Shown: piece after piece, positions 24,164 through 33,261 of the stretch
How the letters are laid out: each line of letters starts with the position of its first letter
Position numbering within the stretch: the first letter of the stretch is position 1
Origin: GCA-2683825 sp965662355
GTDB lineage: Bacteria; Planctomycetota; UBA1135; GCA-002686595
Length of the DNA: 64,000 nucleotides
NCBI GenBank assembly: GCA_965662355.1
Contig: CBFIHP010000001.1
Span: 186,001 to 250,000, forward strand
Direction: 5' to 3'
Notes under the pieces: generated by a model
The model's input: the letters and a program-made list of their open reading frames with translations, nothing else
What the model was told of the DNA's origin: nothing
The model's database searches: none
Made by a program: the position numbers and the translations under genes

Positions 24164-27100
24164 ATGCCCCGGCGGGACGACCTCGAATCCATTCTGATCA
24201 TCGGGAGCGGGCCGATCGTCATCGGACAGGCCTGCGAGTTCGATTATTCAGGGACACAAGCCTGCAAGGCTCTCCGCGAGGAGGGCTACCGGGTGATCTT
24301 GGTCAATTCGAATCCGGCCACGATCATGACGGACCCGGAGACGGCCGATGCGACGTACATCGAGCCGATCACCGTGGAGATGGTGGCCAAGATCATCGAG
24401 CGCGAGCGGCCGGACGCGCTCCTGCCGACCCTGGGCGGCCAGACGGGGCTGAACACGGCCCTCGAGCTGTACGACAAGGGCATCCTGGACAAGTTCGACG
24501 TCGAGGTCATCGGGGCACGCCCCGAGGTGATTCGCAAGGCCGAGGACCGCGATCTGTTCCGCGCGGCCATGCGCAATTGCGGGCTCGACTGCGCGCGCTC
24601 GGGCATCGCTCACAATATGGGAGACGCCCAGCGCTGCCTGGCCGACATCGGCTTGCCGTGCGTCATCCGACCGGCCTTCACGATGGGCGGAACCGGCGGT
24701 GGCATCGCTTACAACGTCGAGGAGTTCGAGGAGATCGTCTCGCGCGGTCTTTCGCTCTCCATGAACTCCGAGGTGCTGGTCGAGGAGTGCTTGTCCGGTT
24801 GGAAGGAGTTCGAGATGGAGGTGATGCGCGACAACGCGGACAACGTCGTCATCGTCTGCTCGATCGAGAACATCGACCCCATGGGTGTGCACACGGGCGA
24901 CTCCGTCACGGTGGCGCCGGCCCAGACCCTGACCGATCGCGAGTACCAAAACCTGCGCAACGCCTCGATCACGATCATGCGCGAGATCGGCATCGAATGT
25001 GGCGGCTCGAACTGCCAGTTCGCCGTCGACCCCGAGACGGGGCGCATGATCGTGATCGAGATGAACCCGCGCGTGTCGCGCTCGTCCGCTTTGGCCTCGA
25101 AGGCCACCGGGTTTCCGATTGCGAAGTTCGCTGCCAAGCTGGCCGTGGGCTACACGCTCGACGAGATTCAGAACGACATCACCGGAGAGACGCCGGCCTG
25201 TTTCGAGCCGACCATCGACTACTGCGTCACGAAGATTCCGCGCTTCGCCTTCGAGAAGTTCCCTGGCACGGACGCGACCTTGACCACGTCGATGAAGAGC
25301 GTCGGCGAGGTCATGAGCATCGGGCGTACGTTCAAGGAATCGCTCCAAAAGGCCCTGCGTGGCCTCGAAAGCGGTCTTTCGGGCCTGGGATTGGATCCGC
25401 GTGAGGCCATATTGCCTCTGGATGGCAAAGGCGTGGACCGCGACGAGGTTTCGCATCTGCTGCGCATCCCCAACGACAAACGGCTCATCGCCGTACGCAC
25501 GGCATTCCGTACTGGCTGGGGACTCGAGGAAATCCACGAAGCGACGAAGATAGATCGCTGGTTTCTCGAGAACATGCGCGAGCTGGTCGACTTCGAGGAA
25601 GAGCTGCGCGGACGCCCCTTCACGCTCGCCCTGGTACGCCGGGCAAAAGAGCTCGGCTACTCCGACCGCCAGATCGCCCACGCCACGAACAAGAAGCCCA
25701 AAGAGATCACGGCCTTCCGCTCCGAACACGCGATCCAGCCGGTATACAAGCTGGTCGACACGTGCGCGGCAGAATTCGAGGCCCAGACGCCCTACTACTA
25801 CTCGACGTGGGAAGAAGAGACCGAAGCACGCCCCACCACCGGCGAGAAAATCATGATCCTCGGCGGTGGCCCGAACCGTATCGGCCAGGGTATCGAGTTC
25901 GACTACTGCTGTGTGCACGCGGCCTATGCGGCCCGTGAAATCGGCTACGAGTCGGTAATGGTCAACTCGAATCCCGAAACCGTTTCGACGGACTTCGACA
26001 CCTCGGATCATCTGTTCTTCGAGCCGCTGACCCACGAAGACGTGATGCATGTCGTGCACGCTACCGAGCCGCGCGGAATCATCGTCCAGTACGGCGGCCA
26101 GACACCCTTGAACCTGGCCGAGGGCCTGCAGGACTCGGGGGCGCCCCTGATCGGCACGTCGGTCGAATCCATCGACCGGGCCGAGGATCGCGAACACTTC
26201 TCCGCCTTCTTGAACAAGCTGGGCCTGCTCCAGCCGAAGAACGGCACCGCCAAGAGTGCCGCCGAAGCCTTCGAAATCGCACGGCGCATCGGTTATCCGG
26301 TCGTCGTCCGGCCCAGCTATGTACTGGGCGGACGCGCGATGGAGATCGTGTACGACGACAGTACGCTCGATCGCTACATGACCCACGCCGTCGATGCTTC
26401 GCCCGAGCACCCGGTGCTGATCGACAAGTTCCTCGAGGACGCCATCGAGGTCGATGTCGATGCCATCGCTGACGGCAAGCGTGTCGTCATCGCCGGCGTT
26501 ATGGAGCACATCGAGGAGGCCGGAGTCCACTCTGGCGACTCCTCCTGCGTCCTTCCCCCCCATACGCTCGCCCCTGAGCTGATCCGCGAGATCTCGAACT
26601 CGACCAAGGCCATGGCCTCGGAGCTCGGCGTCATCGGACTCATGAACGTGCAGTTCGCGGTCAAGGGCGAAGAGGTCTATGTGCTCGAGGTCAACCCGCG
26701 CGCATCGCGCACCGTGCCCTTCGTCAGCAAGGCGACCGGCATCCCCTACGCCAAGGCCGGGGCGAAAGTGATGTGCGGCAAGACCCTGGAAGAGCTCGGC
26801 ATCACCGAAGAGGTCGTGCCACCCTACTTCTCGGTCAAGGCCCCGGTGTTCCCGTACAACCGCTTCCCCAATGCGGACTCGGTCTTGAGCCCGGAAATGC
26901 GCTCGACCGGCGAAGTCATGGGTATCGCCTACAACCTGGGCGAGGCGTTCCACAAGGCCTACAACGCGGCGAGTGTCAACCTCCCGAAGAAGGGCCGCAT
27001 CCTGATCACGGTCAAGGCAGCCGACAAGCGTCGCATCGTGGCCGATGCGCGCTCGCTGGAGGGGCTCGGGTACGAACTCCTGGCGACCGATGGGACCTGG

Positions 27101-27412
27101 CGGGCTCTGACCTCGAATGGGATCGAGTGTCAGCGCGTCGACAAGGTCGGTGAAGGACGCCCGAACATCGTGGACCTCATCAAGAACCGCGAGATCTCGC
27201 TGATCTTGAATACGCCCCATGGCAAGAAGGAGCGCCGGGACGACTCGGCGATTCGTGCCGCGGCCCTCCAGGCGAACGTGTCATGCATCACGACCCTCGC
27301 CGGAATCCAGGCGGTGGTGAGCGCTCTAGGGGCGGCGCGGAGGGGGGACTTCCAGGTGACGAGCCTGCAGGAGTATCACGAGAAGGCACGGGCGGAAGCG
27401 ACCCGGGCCTAG
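24164..27412 (+). CDS. carB: Carbamoyl-phosphate synthase large subunit
   Basis: A 1082-residue enzyme that builds carbamoyl phosphate from bicarbonate, ATP and ammonia for arginine and pyrimidine synthesis. The two ATP-grasp synthetase halves are both visible, at about residues 1-400 ('ILIIGSGPIVIGQACEFDYS', 'FTMGGTGGGIAYN') and 545-935 ('ILGGGPNRIGQGIEFDYC', 'PSYVLGGRAMEIVYD'). A helical allosteric middle lies between them and an MGS-like regulatory domain after 935. Each half keeps its ExNPR metal-binding motif ('VIEMNPR', 'VLEVNPRASR'). Length and motifs match the family. carA is not next to it, so the small subunit must be elsewhere. The ATG at 24164 gives the canonical short N-terminus. 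Confidence 0.97.
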   Translation: MPRRDDLESILIIGSGPIVIGQACEFDYSGTQACKALREEGYRVILVNSNPATIMTDPETADATYIEPITVEMVAKIIERERPDALLPTLGGQTGLNTALELYDKGILDKFDVEVIGARPEVIRKAEDRDLFRAAMRNCGLDCARSGIAHNMGDAQRCLADIGLPCVIRPAFTMGGTGGGIAYNVEEFEEIVSRGLSLSMNSEVLVEECLSGWKEFEMEVMRDNADNVVIVCSIENIDPMGVHTGDSVTVAPAQTLTDREYQNLRNASITIMREIGIECGGSNCQFAVDPETGRMIVIEMNPRVSRSSALASKATGFPIAKFAAKLAVGYTLDEIQNDITGETPACFEPTIDYCVTKIPRFAFEKFPGTDATLTTSMKSVGEVMSIGRTFKESLQKALRGLESGLSGLGLDPREAILPLDGKGVDRDEVSHLLRIPNDKRLIAVRTAFRTGWGLEEIHEATKIDRWFLENMRELVDFEEELRGRPFTLALVRRAKELGYSDRQIAHATNKKPKEITAFRSEHAIQPVYKLVDTCAAEFEAQTPYYYSTWEEETEARPTTGEKIMILGGGPNRIGQGIEFDYCCVHAAYAAREIGYESVMVNSNPETVSTDFDTSDHLFFEPLTHEDVMHVVHATEPRGIIVQYGGQTPLNLAEGLQDSGAPLIGTSVESIDRAEDREHFSAFLNKLGLLQPKNGTAKSAAEAFEIARRIGYPVVVRPSYVLGGRAMEIVYDDSTLDRYMTHAVDASPEHPVLIDKFLEDAIEVDVDAIADGKRVVIAGVMEHIEEAGVHSGDSSCVLPPHTLAPELIREISNSTKAMASELGVIGLMNVQFAVKGEEVYVLEVNPRASRTVPFVSKATGIPYAKAGAKVMCGKTLEELGITEEVVPPYFSVKAPVFPYNRFPNADSVLSPEMRSTGEVMGIAYNLGEAFHKAYNAASVNLPKKGRILITVKAADKRRIVADARSLEGLGYELLATDGTWRALTSNGIECQRVDKVGEGRPNIVDLIKNREISLILNTPHGKKERRDDSAIRAAALQANVSCITTLAGIQAVVSALGAARRGDFQVTSLQEYHEKARAEATRA

Positions 27413-27618
27413 GCAGGCGGGGGCGGATCTGGGCTGGAGCAGACTCCGGCGTCTTTTGCCCATTGCGAACGCTGTTTCTGGTCCCTGGAGAGTGTCCTGA
27501 GCCCCCCAAGTGCCTAGCCTCGTATTAGGATTCACCTTCCCCTGCGAATCCCTGGCCGGAGTTCCCTTGACCGCGGTCAGCCCACGAAAGCCTCCCCAAC
27601 TCGCGGAGACGCCACTTA

Positions 27619-29190
27619 ATGCGCCGTTCGACCCGACTGTTTCACGCCTCCCTCGCCCTATTCGCCGGCACCGCTTTGGCCACCGCCACCCAGGCCCAAC
27701 AGGCCACAACGGTGCGGATCGCCACCGGCTTCTCGAACCCTATCTGGGCGGGTGCTCCGGCGGGTGACCCGCGGGTCTTTATCGCCCTGAAGAGCGGACG
27801 GATCCGACTCCTTCAAAACGGGGTCGTCCAACCCGGTACCTTCCTCAACATCAACGCCCAGGTCAGCCTGGGTAGCGAACAGGGGTTGCTCGGCGTCGCC
27901 TTCGATCCGGACTACGCCAACAACGGCCACCTCTTCGTCAACTACACCAACAACGGCGGGAGCACGGTCATCTCGCGCTTCACGGTCGACGCCACGAATC
28001 CCAACCTGGCCGATCCCTCGAGCGAAGTGATCGTGTTGACGATCGCGCAGCCCTTCACGAACCACAATGCTGGTGATCTTCAGTTCGGCCCGGACGGATA
28101 CCTGTACATCGGGACCGGCGACGGTGGCTCGGGTAACGACCCCAGCTGTCGAGCCCAAGATCTAGGCAGCATGCTCGGCAAGATGCTGCGCATAGACGTC
28201 AGCACACTCCCCTATACGATCCCCGCGGACAACCCCTTCATCGGTGTTCCCGGTGCCCACCCCGAGATTGTCCACTACGGCATCCGCAACCCGTGGCGCT
28301 TCGGCATCGACCAGATGACCGGCGACCTCTACATCGGCGATGTTGGCCAGAACGCCCGCGAAGAGATCAGCGCCGCTCCCGGCGGAGTCATGGGTCTCAA
28401 CTTCGGTTGGAAGATCATGGAATCCACCCGCTGCAACCTCTCGAGCGCATGCGCACCCAGCGTGCCGCCTTGCTTCGATCCGTCATTCAGTGCGCCGATC
28501 GTCGATCTCCCGCAGTCCGCTGGCTCTTTCTCGGTCATCGGTGGACTCGTCTACTACGGTTCGCTCTTGCCCAATGAAGTCGGCAAGTACTTCTTCTCCG
28601 ACTTCTTCGACGACAAGATTCGCTCGCTCGACTACGACGGCAACACCAATATGGTCAGCAACCTCACTGACCGTACGGCCGCCTTCGATCCTGCGGTCGG
28701 CGCCATCCGCAACATCGCCTCCTTCGGCATCGATGGTTTCGGCGAGCTGTTGATCATCGACCATACCGCCAGCGGCAATGGCGAGGTCTTCAAGATGGTC
28801 CCCGACAACGGATTGCAGGCCATCGCGGCGGTCAACATCGGGGCCGGCGTCAACCCCTCGGGCTACAACCCGCTGAGCCTGCCGATCATCGGCAACGTCT
28901 ATCAATCCAGCGTCGACGTCTCCGCCCACCCCGGCGGCGCCACCGCCACGGCGCTCTTCGGCTTTACAGGCACGAACAACATCGTCTTCCCCATCGGCGA
29001 GCTCCTTCTTTCCGGATCCCTCGTGTTCGGATTCTCCCAGGCCAGCACCGGGACGCTCGATGACTTCAGCGCCCCGCTTCCGGTCAACCTCGCCCTCAAC
29101 GGCGTCGTCGTTCACACCCAGGCCTTCTCTGTCGGAGCGGGCAACACCGTGGCGTACAACGGCGTGACGTTGACAGCCGGCATGTTCTAG
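27619..29190 (+). CDS. Secreted sugar/sorbosone dehydrogenase-like propeller protein
   Basis: A 523-residue protein with a Sec signal. Residues about 30-385 match the soluble glucose/sorbosone dehydrogenase and HHIP-like propeller: 'SEQGLLGVAFDPDYANNGHL', 'FGPDGYLYIGTGDGG', 'IRNPWRFGIDQMTGDLYIGD' and 'GLNFGWKIMES'. Such proteins oxidise sugars with PQQ, but the cofactor site cannot be confirmed here. The last 120 residues ('GAGVNPSGYNPLSLP' onward) form an extra Gly-rich beta domain resembling C-terminal modules of other secreted proteins of this lineage. GGAG lies about 13 bases before the start. Confidence 0.85.
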   Translation: MRRSTRLFHASLALFAGTALATATQAQQATTVRIATGFSNPIWAGAPAGDPRVFIALKSGRIRLLQNGVVQPGTFLNINAQVSLGSEQGLLGVAFDPDYANNGHLFVNYTNNGGSTVISRFTVDATNPNLADPSSEVIVLTIAQPFTNHNAGDLQFGPDGYLYIGTGDGGSGNDPSCRAQDLGSMLGKMLRIDVSTLPYTIPADNPFIGVPGAHPEIVHYGIRNPWRFGIDQMTGDLYIGDVGQNAREEISAAPGGVMGLNFGWKIMESTRCNLSSACAPSVPPCFDPSFSAPIVDLPQSAGSFSVIGGLVYYGSLLPNEVGKYFFSDFFDDKIRSLDYDGNTNMVSNLTDRTAAFDPAVGAIRNIASFGIDGFGELLIIDHTASGNGEVFKMVPDNGLQAIAAVNIGAGVNPSGYNPLSLPIIGNVYQSSVDVSAHPGGATATALFGFTGTNNIVFPIGELLLSGSLVFGFSQASTGTLDDFSAPLPVNLALNGVVVHTQAFSVGAGNTVAYNGVTLTAGMF

Positions 29191-29320
29191 GAGCCGGAGG
29201 AAAACGGCCCGGAGCATAGCGTCTTTGGAAGACGAGCTGTCGTCGAGCTATTCGCCAGCAAGCTGCCGATTCGTTCCATCCAACCTGAAGCGCTCTCGAA
29301 CAGGTCGCTTCTGGTTGGAA

Positions 29321-29866
29321 CTACTCCTTCTTCGTCCGCGAGGTCAGCTTGATCTTGTACGTCCACTCGTCGTTCGTGATCTCTCCCGCCCGGAACTTTC
29401 CGACGGGGCGCAGATCGATCGAGGTGACCTTGACGCCCGTGCCGCGCTCCTCGAGGAGGTAGAGGAAGTTGCCGATCTGATCGCGACTGAACTTCTGCTC
29501 TTTGCTGTGCTGGGGTTCGAGCTCGTAGATCTTGTCGAGGATGCCCTTGCCCTGGGGTTTGGCTCTGTTCTGGATCTTGACCTGGCCCAACTGGACGACC
29601 TGTTCGCCGGAAATCTGACGGATGAAGCTCTCAGCAGCCTGGTCTTCCTTGAACTTGTCGTCGCGCGAGAGAGCCTGGAGGCGCTCGAGCTCCATCGAGT
29701 TCTGTTGGATTTCCTTGATGACCTTCTCGACCATGACCAGCTCGCGTTGAATTTGAGCGAAGCGTTCGGTTCGCTCGAAGACGAAGTAGCCGAGGACGGC
29801 GGAAGCCGTGAGACAGATGAGGATGATGAACCGAGGCAGGTTCAAGTTTCGGAAGAAGTCGCTCAC
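29321..29866 (-). CDS. PilO-like type IV pilus inner-membrane assembly protein
   Basis: A 181-residue bitopic protein: a cytoplasmic N-terminus, one transmembrane helix (about residues 12-30, 'FIILICLTASAVLGYFVF'), a coiled-coil of about 45 residues ('AQIQRELVMVEKVIKEIQQN') and a C-terminal domain ending 'YKIKLTSRTKKE'. This matches the layout of PilO/GspM-type proteins, although the family is too divergent for motif proof. It overlaps the preceding PilM/PilN gene by ATGA. In pilus or secretion systems, PilN and PilO pair in the periplasm and link PilM to the secretin. The assignment rests on layout and context. Confidence 0.65.
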   Translation of the reverse strand: MSDFFRNLNLPRFIILICLTASAVLGYFVFERTERFAQIQRELVMVEKVIKEIQQNSMELERLQALSRDDKFKEDQAAESFIRQISGEQVVQLGQVKIQNRAKPQGKGILDKIYELEPQHSKEQKFSRDQIGNFLYLLEERGTGVKVTSIDLRPVGKFRAGEITNDEWTYKIKLTSRTKKE

Positions 29867-31587
29867 GCCTTGGCCTCCTTGAGATCGACGACGACTGTGA
29901 TTCGGCTGGCAGCGACACCCTTGCCGTCATCGTGGGGCACGGTGCCTTTGCTGTCGCAGCTGATGCACCAACTCTCACCCTTCATGGCAGTCTGGACAGC
30001 ACTGTAATGCCGCGTGGCCTCCTGGGCGGAATTCGCGAAGAAGTCCATCTCCAACTCGATGACGATCGAGTCTTTCTTGCGCCCGCTGCCCGATTGATAT
30101 TGGGCCTCGTAATGGCGGATACCGAAGCGCAGGTCGGAGCCAGCCTTGAGCTTGCGCAGAACGCCCATGACCAGCGTGGTGGCTTCGAGAGCGGACTGGG
30201 GTTGCTCGATGTCCGAGACCTGGCCCAGCTCTTTCTTGATGGCGATGACCTCGTTGCTGATCAAGCGTGAGATCTCCTTGATCTGCCCGAACTTCGTGCG
30301 GCGGGGATCGCCCTCGGTTTGCACCTTCTTGGCGTACGCGGCAATTTTCGGCGGCGGGTCGGTCAGACGCGTCTGCGCGGGATCGTCGGGGTCGGGGAAG
30401 ACGTAGCGGTTCGATGCGATCATCCAGATCTGCATGTCGCCCGGATCCTCGGGCGGACCTGCGTCGCGCCACTGGATCTGTTGGTTGGTGACGATCAGCT
30501 GGACGGTCAAGAGCGTGAAGAGGAACAGCGAAAAGACCGCAAGCGGGAGTTCGAGCCGTTCGAACTTGCCGGTGAAGCGCAACTCTTCGCGACGGAGACT
30601 CGGGGTCAACGACCCGCCCCCCATGGCGTGCAGGGCCGCTCCGTAGGCGATGACGGCTTCGGACGCGCGCTCGACGTTGTCGTCTTCGGAGAGCACCTCG
30701 AGCGGTGCAATCGGCGTATCGAAGATCTCGTCCCGGATCAGGTCCGGCAGCTCGCAGCCGCAGATGTAGATCGCTTCGATGTCGTTGATGGTCTGGGCCG
30801 CGGAAAGCGTGCGGCCCAATTCGCGGCGGATGCGTTGTGCCGTTTGGCGCAGGCGACGATCGGCCGCGAGAGCCTCCTCCTGCGCAGCCTCTTCGGACGC
30901 CTCTTCCCCGCCTTCACTCGGTTCGGCATCGTCTGCGATTTTGGGTGCCGTCGAAGCATGTACCCCGGGATGAGCGCCGGCGCGGATAGCGCGAATCGAA
31001 TTGATCTTGCCGCCATCAGCGACGACGACCGTGGTCGAGGAGTCGCCGACGTGAACGAGAATTTGGGCAGCGTCTTCCGCCAGGCACCCGGACTCAAAGG
31101 CGGCATCGAAGAGCGCCGTGCCGTCGAGCTCGGCCTCCTGTGCCTCGAGCCCACCGGCTTCGCAGGCGGCGAGCTGCATCTCCATGCGATCCTTCGGGAG
31201 TGCGGTGACGAGCAAGGTCGACTCGACGCCTGGCTTCGAGTTCAACACGACGAAGTCGACCAGGACATCCTCGATATCCCACTGGGGAAGGTCGCTTTCG
31301 ATCTCGAACTTGATGACCTCCTCGATCTTTGTGCGATCGTCGAAGGGCAGCGTCAGCGTGCGAAAGGCCGCCAACCCCGAATCGACGGCCAGCCGGACGT
31401 CCCCCTTCTTGATCTTGTGTGTCTTGACCGCTCGTCGGAGCGCTTGAGACACGGCGGAAATAGGATCCTCGTCGATCCCGATCTCACCGGACACAGCCGC
31501 TGTGACCTTGTGTTTCCGAGCGCTGCCCTCGAGAGCGATCAGGTGGTAGCGCCTACCGTCGATGTGAATGCCGCAGGTCGTGGCCAT
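29863..31587 (-). CDS. PilM-PilN fusion-like pilus assembly protein (GspL-like)
   Basis: A 574-residue protein. Residues 1-340 have the actin-like ATPase fold of PilM ('GIHIDGRRYHLIALEG', 'FEIESDLPQWD' and 'ILVHVGDSSTTVVVADGGK'), interrupted by an acidic insert at about 215-260. One transmembrane helix follows (about 347-368, 'LPLAVFSLFLFTLLTVQLIV'), then a periplasmic PilN-like region of about 200 residues. Most type IV pilus systems encode PilM and PilN separately; GspL in type II secretion is the fused form. The stop overlaps the PilO-like gene, and the start lies 3 bases after the Spy-like gene, so it belongs to the ECF-sigma operon. Confidence 0.75.
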   Translation of the reverse strand: MATTCGIHIDGRRYHLIALEGSARKHKVTAAVSGEIGIDEDPISAVSQALRRAVKTHKIKKGDVRLAVDSGLAAFRTLTLPFDDRTKIEEVIKFEIESDLPQWDIEDVLVDFVVLNSKPGVESTLLVTALPKDRMEMQLAACEAGGLEAQEAELDGTALFDAAFESGCLAEDAAQILVHVGDSSTTVVVADGGKINSIRAIRAGAHPGVHASTAPKIADDAEPSEGGEEASEEAAQEEALAADRRLRQTAQRIRRELGRTLSAAQTINDIEAIYICGCELPDLIRDEIFDTPIAPLEVLSEDDNVERASEAVIAYGAALHAMGGGSLTPSLRREELRFTGKFERLELPLAVFSLFLFTLLTVQLIVTNQQIQWRDAGPPEDPGDMQIWMIASNRYVFPDPDDPAQTRLTDPPPKIAAYAKKVQTEGDPRRTKFGQIKEISRLISNEVIAIKKELGQVSDIEQPQSALEATTLVMGVLRKLKAGSDLRFGIRHYEAQYQSGSGRKKDSIVIELEMDFFANSAQEATRHYSAVQTAMKGESWCISCDSKGTVPHDDGKGVAASRITVVVDLKEAKA

Positions 31588-31590
31588 GTC

Positions 31591-31965
31591 TTAGTTGAGG
31601 GTTGCTTCCACAGGAAAGCCCAGGGCGCAGCGGTCGAAGTCCGTGCGCCGGTTTTGAGGAATGACCCAATCGCGGATCAGGTTGTGGCGGTTCTGTCCTT
31701 CTTGCTTCAATCGGTCCGCCAGCTTGCGAAGGTTGTGCTCTTTCAGGCGCTCGATCTCTTTATCGTAGCTGTCGATGATGTAGCGCAGGTGACGCTTGTG
31801 TTCATCATCGAGACCGAAGTACTCGATCATGCGCGTCTCGTACTGGGTGAATCGCCCCTGTTCTTCGCGGGGGAAGTGCTTCGCGGCAAGAACGACTCCT
31901 CCGGCGAGGCCGGCTAAGAAGCAAGTCACTGCGAAAATCAGGATCCAGGTTCGTTCCGAGCTCAT
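31591..31965 (-). CDS. Membrane-anchored Spy/CpxP-like small protein
   Basis: A 124-residue protein with one N-terminal transmembrane helix ('WILIFAVTCFLAGLAGGVVL') and a helical periplasmic part: 'YETRMIEYFGLDDEHKRHLR', then 'YIIDSYDKEIERLKEHNLRK'. This pattern resembles the Spy/CpxP/ZraP heavy-metal-sensor group (LxLTxEQ...I...), which act as chaperones or signal dampers. The ATG at 31965 was chosen over a longer upstream frame because it directly precedes the membrane helix. It sits between the anti-sigma gene (16 bases) and the PilM/PilN gene (3 bases). Confidence 0.7.
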   Translation of the reverse strand: MSSERTWILIFAVTCFLAGLAGGVVLAAKHFPREEQGRFTQYETRMIEYFGLDDEHKRHLRYIIDSYDKEIERLKEHNLRKLADRLKQEGQNRHNLIRDWVIPQNRRTDFDRCALGFPVEATLN

Positions 31966-31981
31966 GGCTCTTCGTGAAAAA

Positions 31982-32599
31982 TCAGTCGTCTTCGGGTTTC
32001 TCTTCGACATAGCGGGTCGGCTTGTCCGCGTTCGCGGGCTCTTCGCCGTCTCCGCCCTCGGCGGTCTCGGGGGCCACCGGTAGGCCCGGGGGCACAGAGT
32101 AGGTCGGCGGAGCGACTTCGTCGATCGCCCAGCGGTCCTCGGCGGCACGATCTTCCCAAGGCGGCTGATAATCGTCGGCGCTCATGGTCCCGGAAGTGGG
32201 GATCGTCTGCCGCTGGATCACGATCGAGAAGATCAAGAGCGCCCCCGCAGCAACGGCGGTGGCGGCCAGTAGGAAGGGCAATAGGCTGCGTCGCGGTTCG
32301 GGGATCAAGAGCCCCGGATCGCCGGCGAAGGCGCGCCGGGCGACCCGCGAGGCGAAACCCTCGGGGGCCAGAACCTCGCCGAATTCCCCGGGCCCATCCT
32401 GGGATTCCTGGAACCAGCGCCGCAGGGTCCGACCGCCCTTGGCCGTCTCACGGCAGCTGGGGCAATCGAGCAGGTGCTCGCGCAAGGGCGCCGCCTGGGT
32501 CTCGGTCAGCTCGCTGTCGAGATAGCTCTGAACGAGCGAGCCGGCATTTTCACAGTTGATCTTCAAGTTGGAAGGTGTTCTAGGGTCTTTCATCGTCAC
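31982..32599 (-). CDS. Zinc-type anti-sigma factor (ZAS domain)
   Basis: A 205-residue membrane protein. The N-terminal ZAS domain has C16, H42, C46 and C49 in a H-x3-C-x2-C arrangement ('EHLLDCPSCRE'). A transmembrane helix lies at about 105-129 ('LPFLLAATAVAAGALLIFS'), and an acidic Pro-rich periplasmic tail follows. It should bind and hold the sigma factor encoded 15 bases upstream, releasing it on envelope stress. No protease-site motif can be recognised. Confidence 0.88.
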   Translation of the reverse strand: MTMKDPRTPSNLKINCENAGSLVQSYLDSELTETQAAPLREHLLDCPSCRETAKGGRTLRRWFQESQDGPGEFGEVLAPEGFASRVARRAFAGDPGLLIPEPRRSLLPFLLAATAVAAGALLIFSIVIQRQTIPTSGTMSADDYQPPWEDRAAEDRWAIDEVAPPTYSVPPGLPVAPETAEGGDGEEPANADKPTRYVEEKPEDD

Positions 32600-32614
32600 G
32601 TGGGCTCTCCTCTC

Positions 32615-33208
32615 CTATTCCGTTTGTCCGTATTCGGGGTAGAGCCTCAAAAGGGCGTCCTTGAATCGCGCCCGGGCACGAAAGAGGCGGGACTCGACGG
32701 TGCCGATGGAGATGGACAGAACCTCCGCCATCTCCTGATAGGAAAGATCTTCGAACTCGCGCAGAACGAGCACGGTGCGGAAGATCTCGGGCAGCTCATC
32801 GAGCACAGTCTTGGTGATTTCGGCGATCTCCTCGCGTTCGAGGTTGGACTCCGGAGAGGCCAGATGCGCACCGGTCTGGGGCGTGCCGTCGCCCACGATC
32901 TCGGGGTCCGCCACGGACTGCACCGGGTTGCGTCCCGAGCGCTTCAGGAAGTCCAGGGCCGTGTTCACCGCGATGCGATAGATCCAGGTCGAGAACGAGC
33001 TCTGGTGCTGGAAGCTCTCGAGCTTGCGGTAGGCCTTGATGAAGCTGTCCTGGACGATGTCCTCGATCTCGACGGCGCTTTTCGTGTAGTGCCGGACGAG
33101 CCCGAAGAGCCGATCCTGGTACCGCTCGATCAGGAGCTGGAAGGAAAGCTGGTTCCCGTCGAGGGTCTCGGTAACGAGTGTCCTGTCCTCGCGAGCGGCG
33201 GGTTGCAT
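32615..33208 (-). CDS. ECF RNA polymerase sigma factor (RpoE-like)
   Basis: A 197-residue ECF sigma factor. Region 2 has 'FGLVRHYTKSAVEIEDIVQD' followed by 'SFIKAYRKLESFQHQSSFST' and 'WIYRIAVNTALDFLKR'. Region 4 has 'LPEIFRTVLVLREFEDLSYQ' followed by 'EMAEVLSISIGTVESRLFRA'. All are well conserved. I chose the ATG at 33208 over the one at 33223 because GGGGA lies 8 bases before it and the candidate promoter leaves about 20 bases of leader. It heads a five-gene minus-strand unit: sigma, anti-sigma, Spy-like, PilM/PilN, PilO. By analogy to RpoE/RseA it probably controls its own operon. Confidence 0.93.
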   Translation of the reverse strand: MQPAAREDRTLVTETLDGNQLSFQLLIERYQDRLFGLVRHYTKSAVEIEDIVQDSFIKAYRKLESFQHQSSFSTWIYRIAVNTALDFLKRSGRNPVQSVADPEIVGDGTPQTGAHLASPESNLEREEIAEITKTVLDELPEIFRTVLVLREFEDLSYQEMAEVLSISIGTVESRLFRARARFKDALLRLYPEYGQTE

Positions 33209-33235
33209 GTGAAGAATCCCCATTGGCGCCCGTTC

Positions 33236-33261
33236 TGACGCCCGCGGGCGTGGACTATTCC
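33236..33261 (-). promoter_or_regulatory. Candidate ECF-type promoter of the sigma/pilus operon
   Basis: On the minus strand GGAAT (33261-33257) and CGTCA (33240-33236) are separated by 16 bases, resembling the GGAAC-N16-CGTC form recognised by many ECF sigma factors. It overlaps the last codons of ribBA, so the sigma gene could autoregulate independently of ribBA. A single match of this simple motif can occur by chance. Confidence 0.35.

Noticed and set aside
24248..27220. A 990-residue open frame on the minus strand opposite carB
   Set aside because: It lies entirely within carB on the opposite strand and has no recognisable domain. High GC content and codon periodicity leave long antisense frames open.
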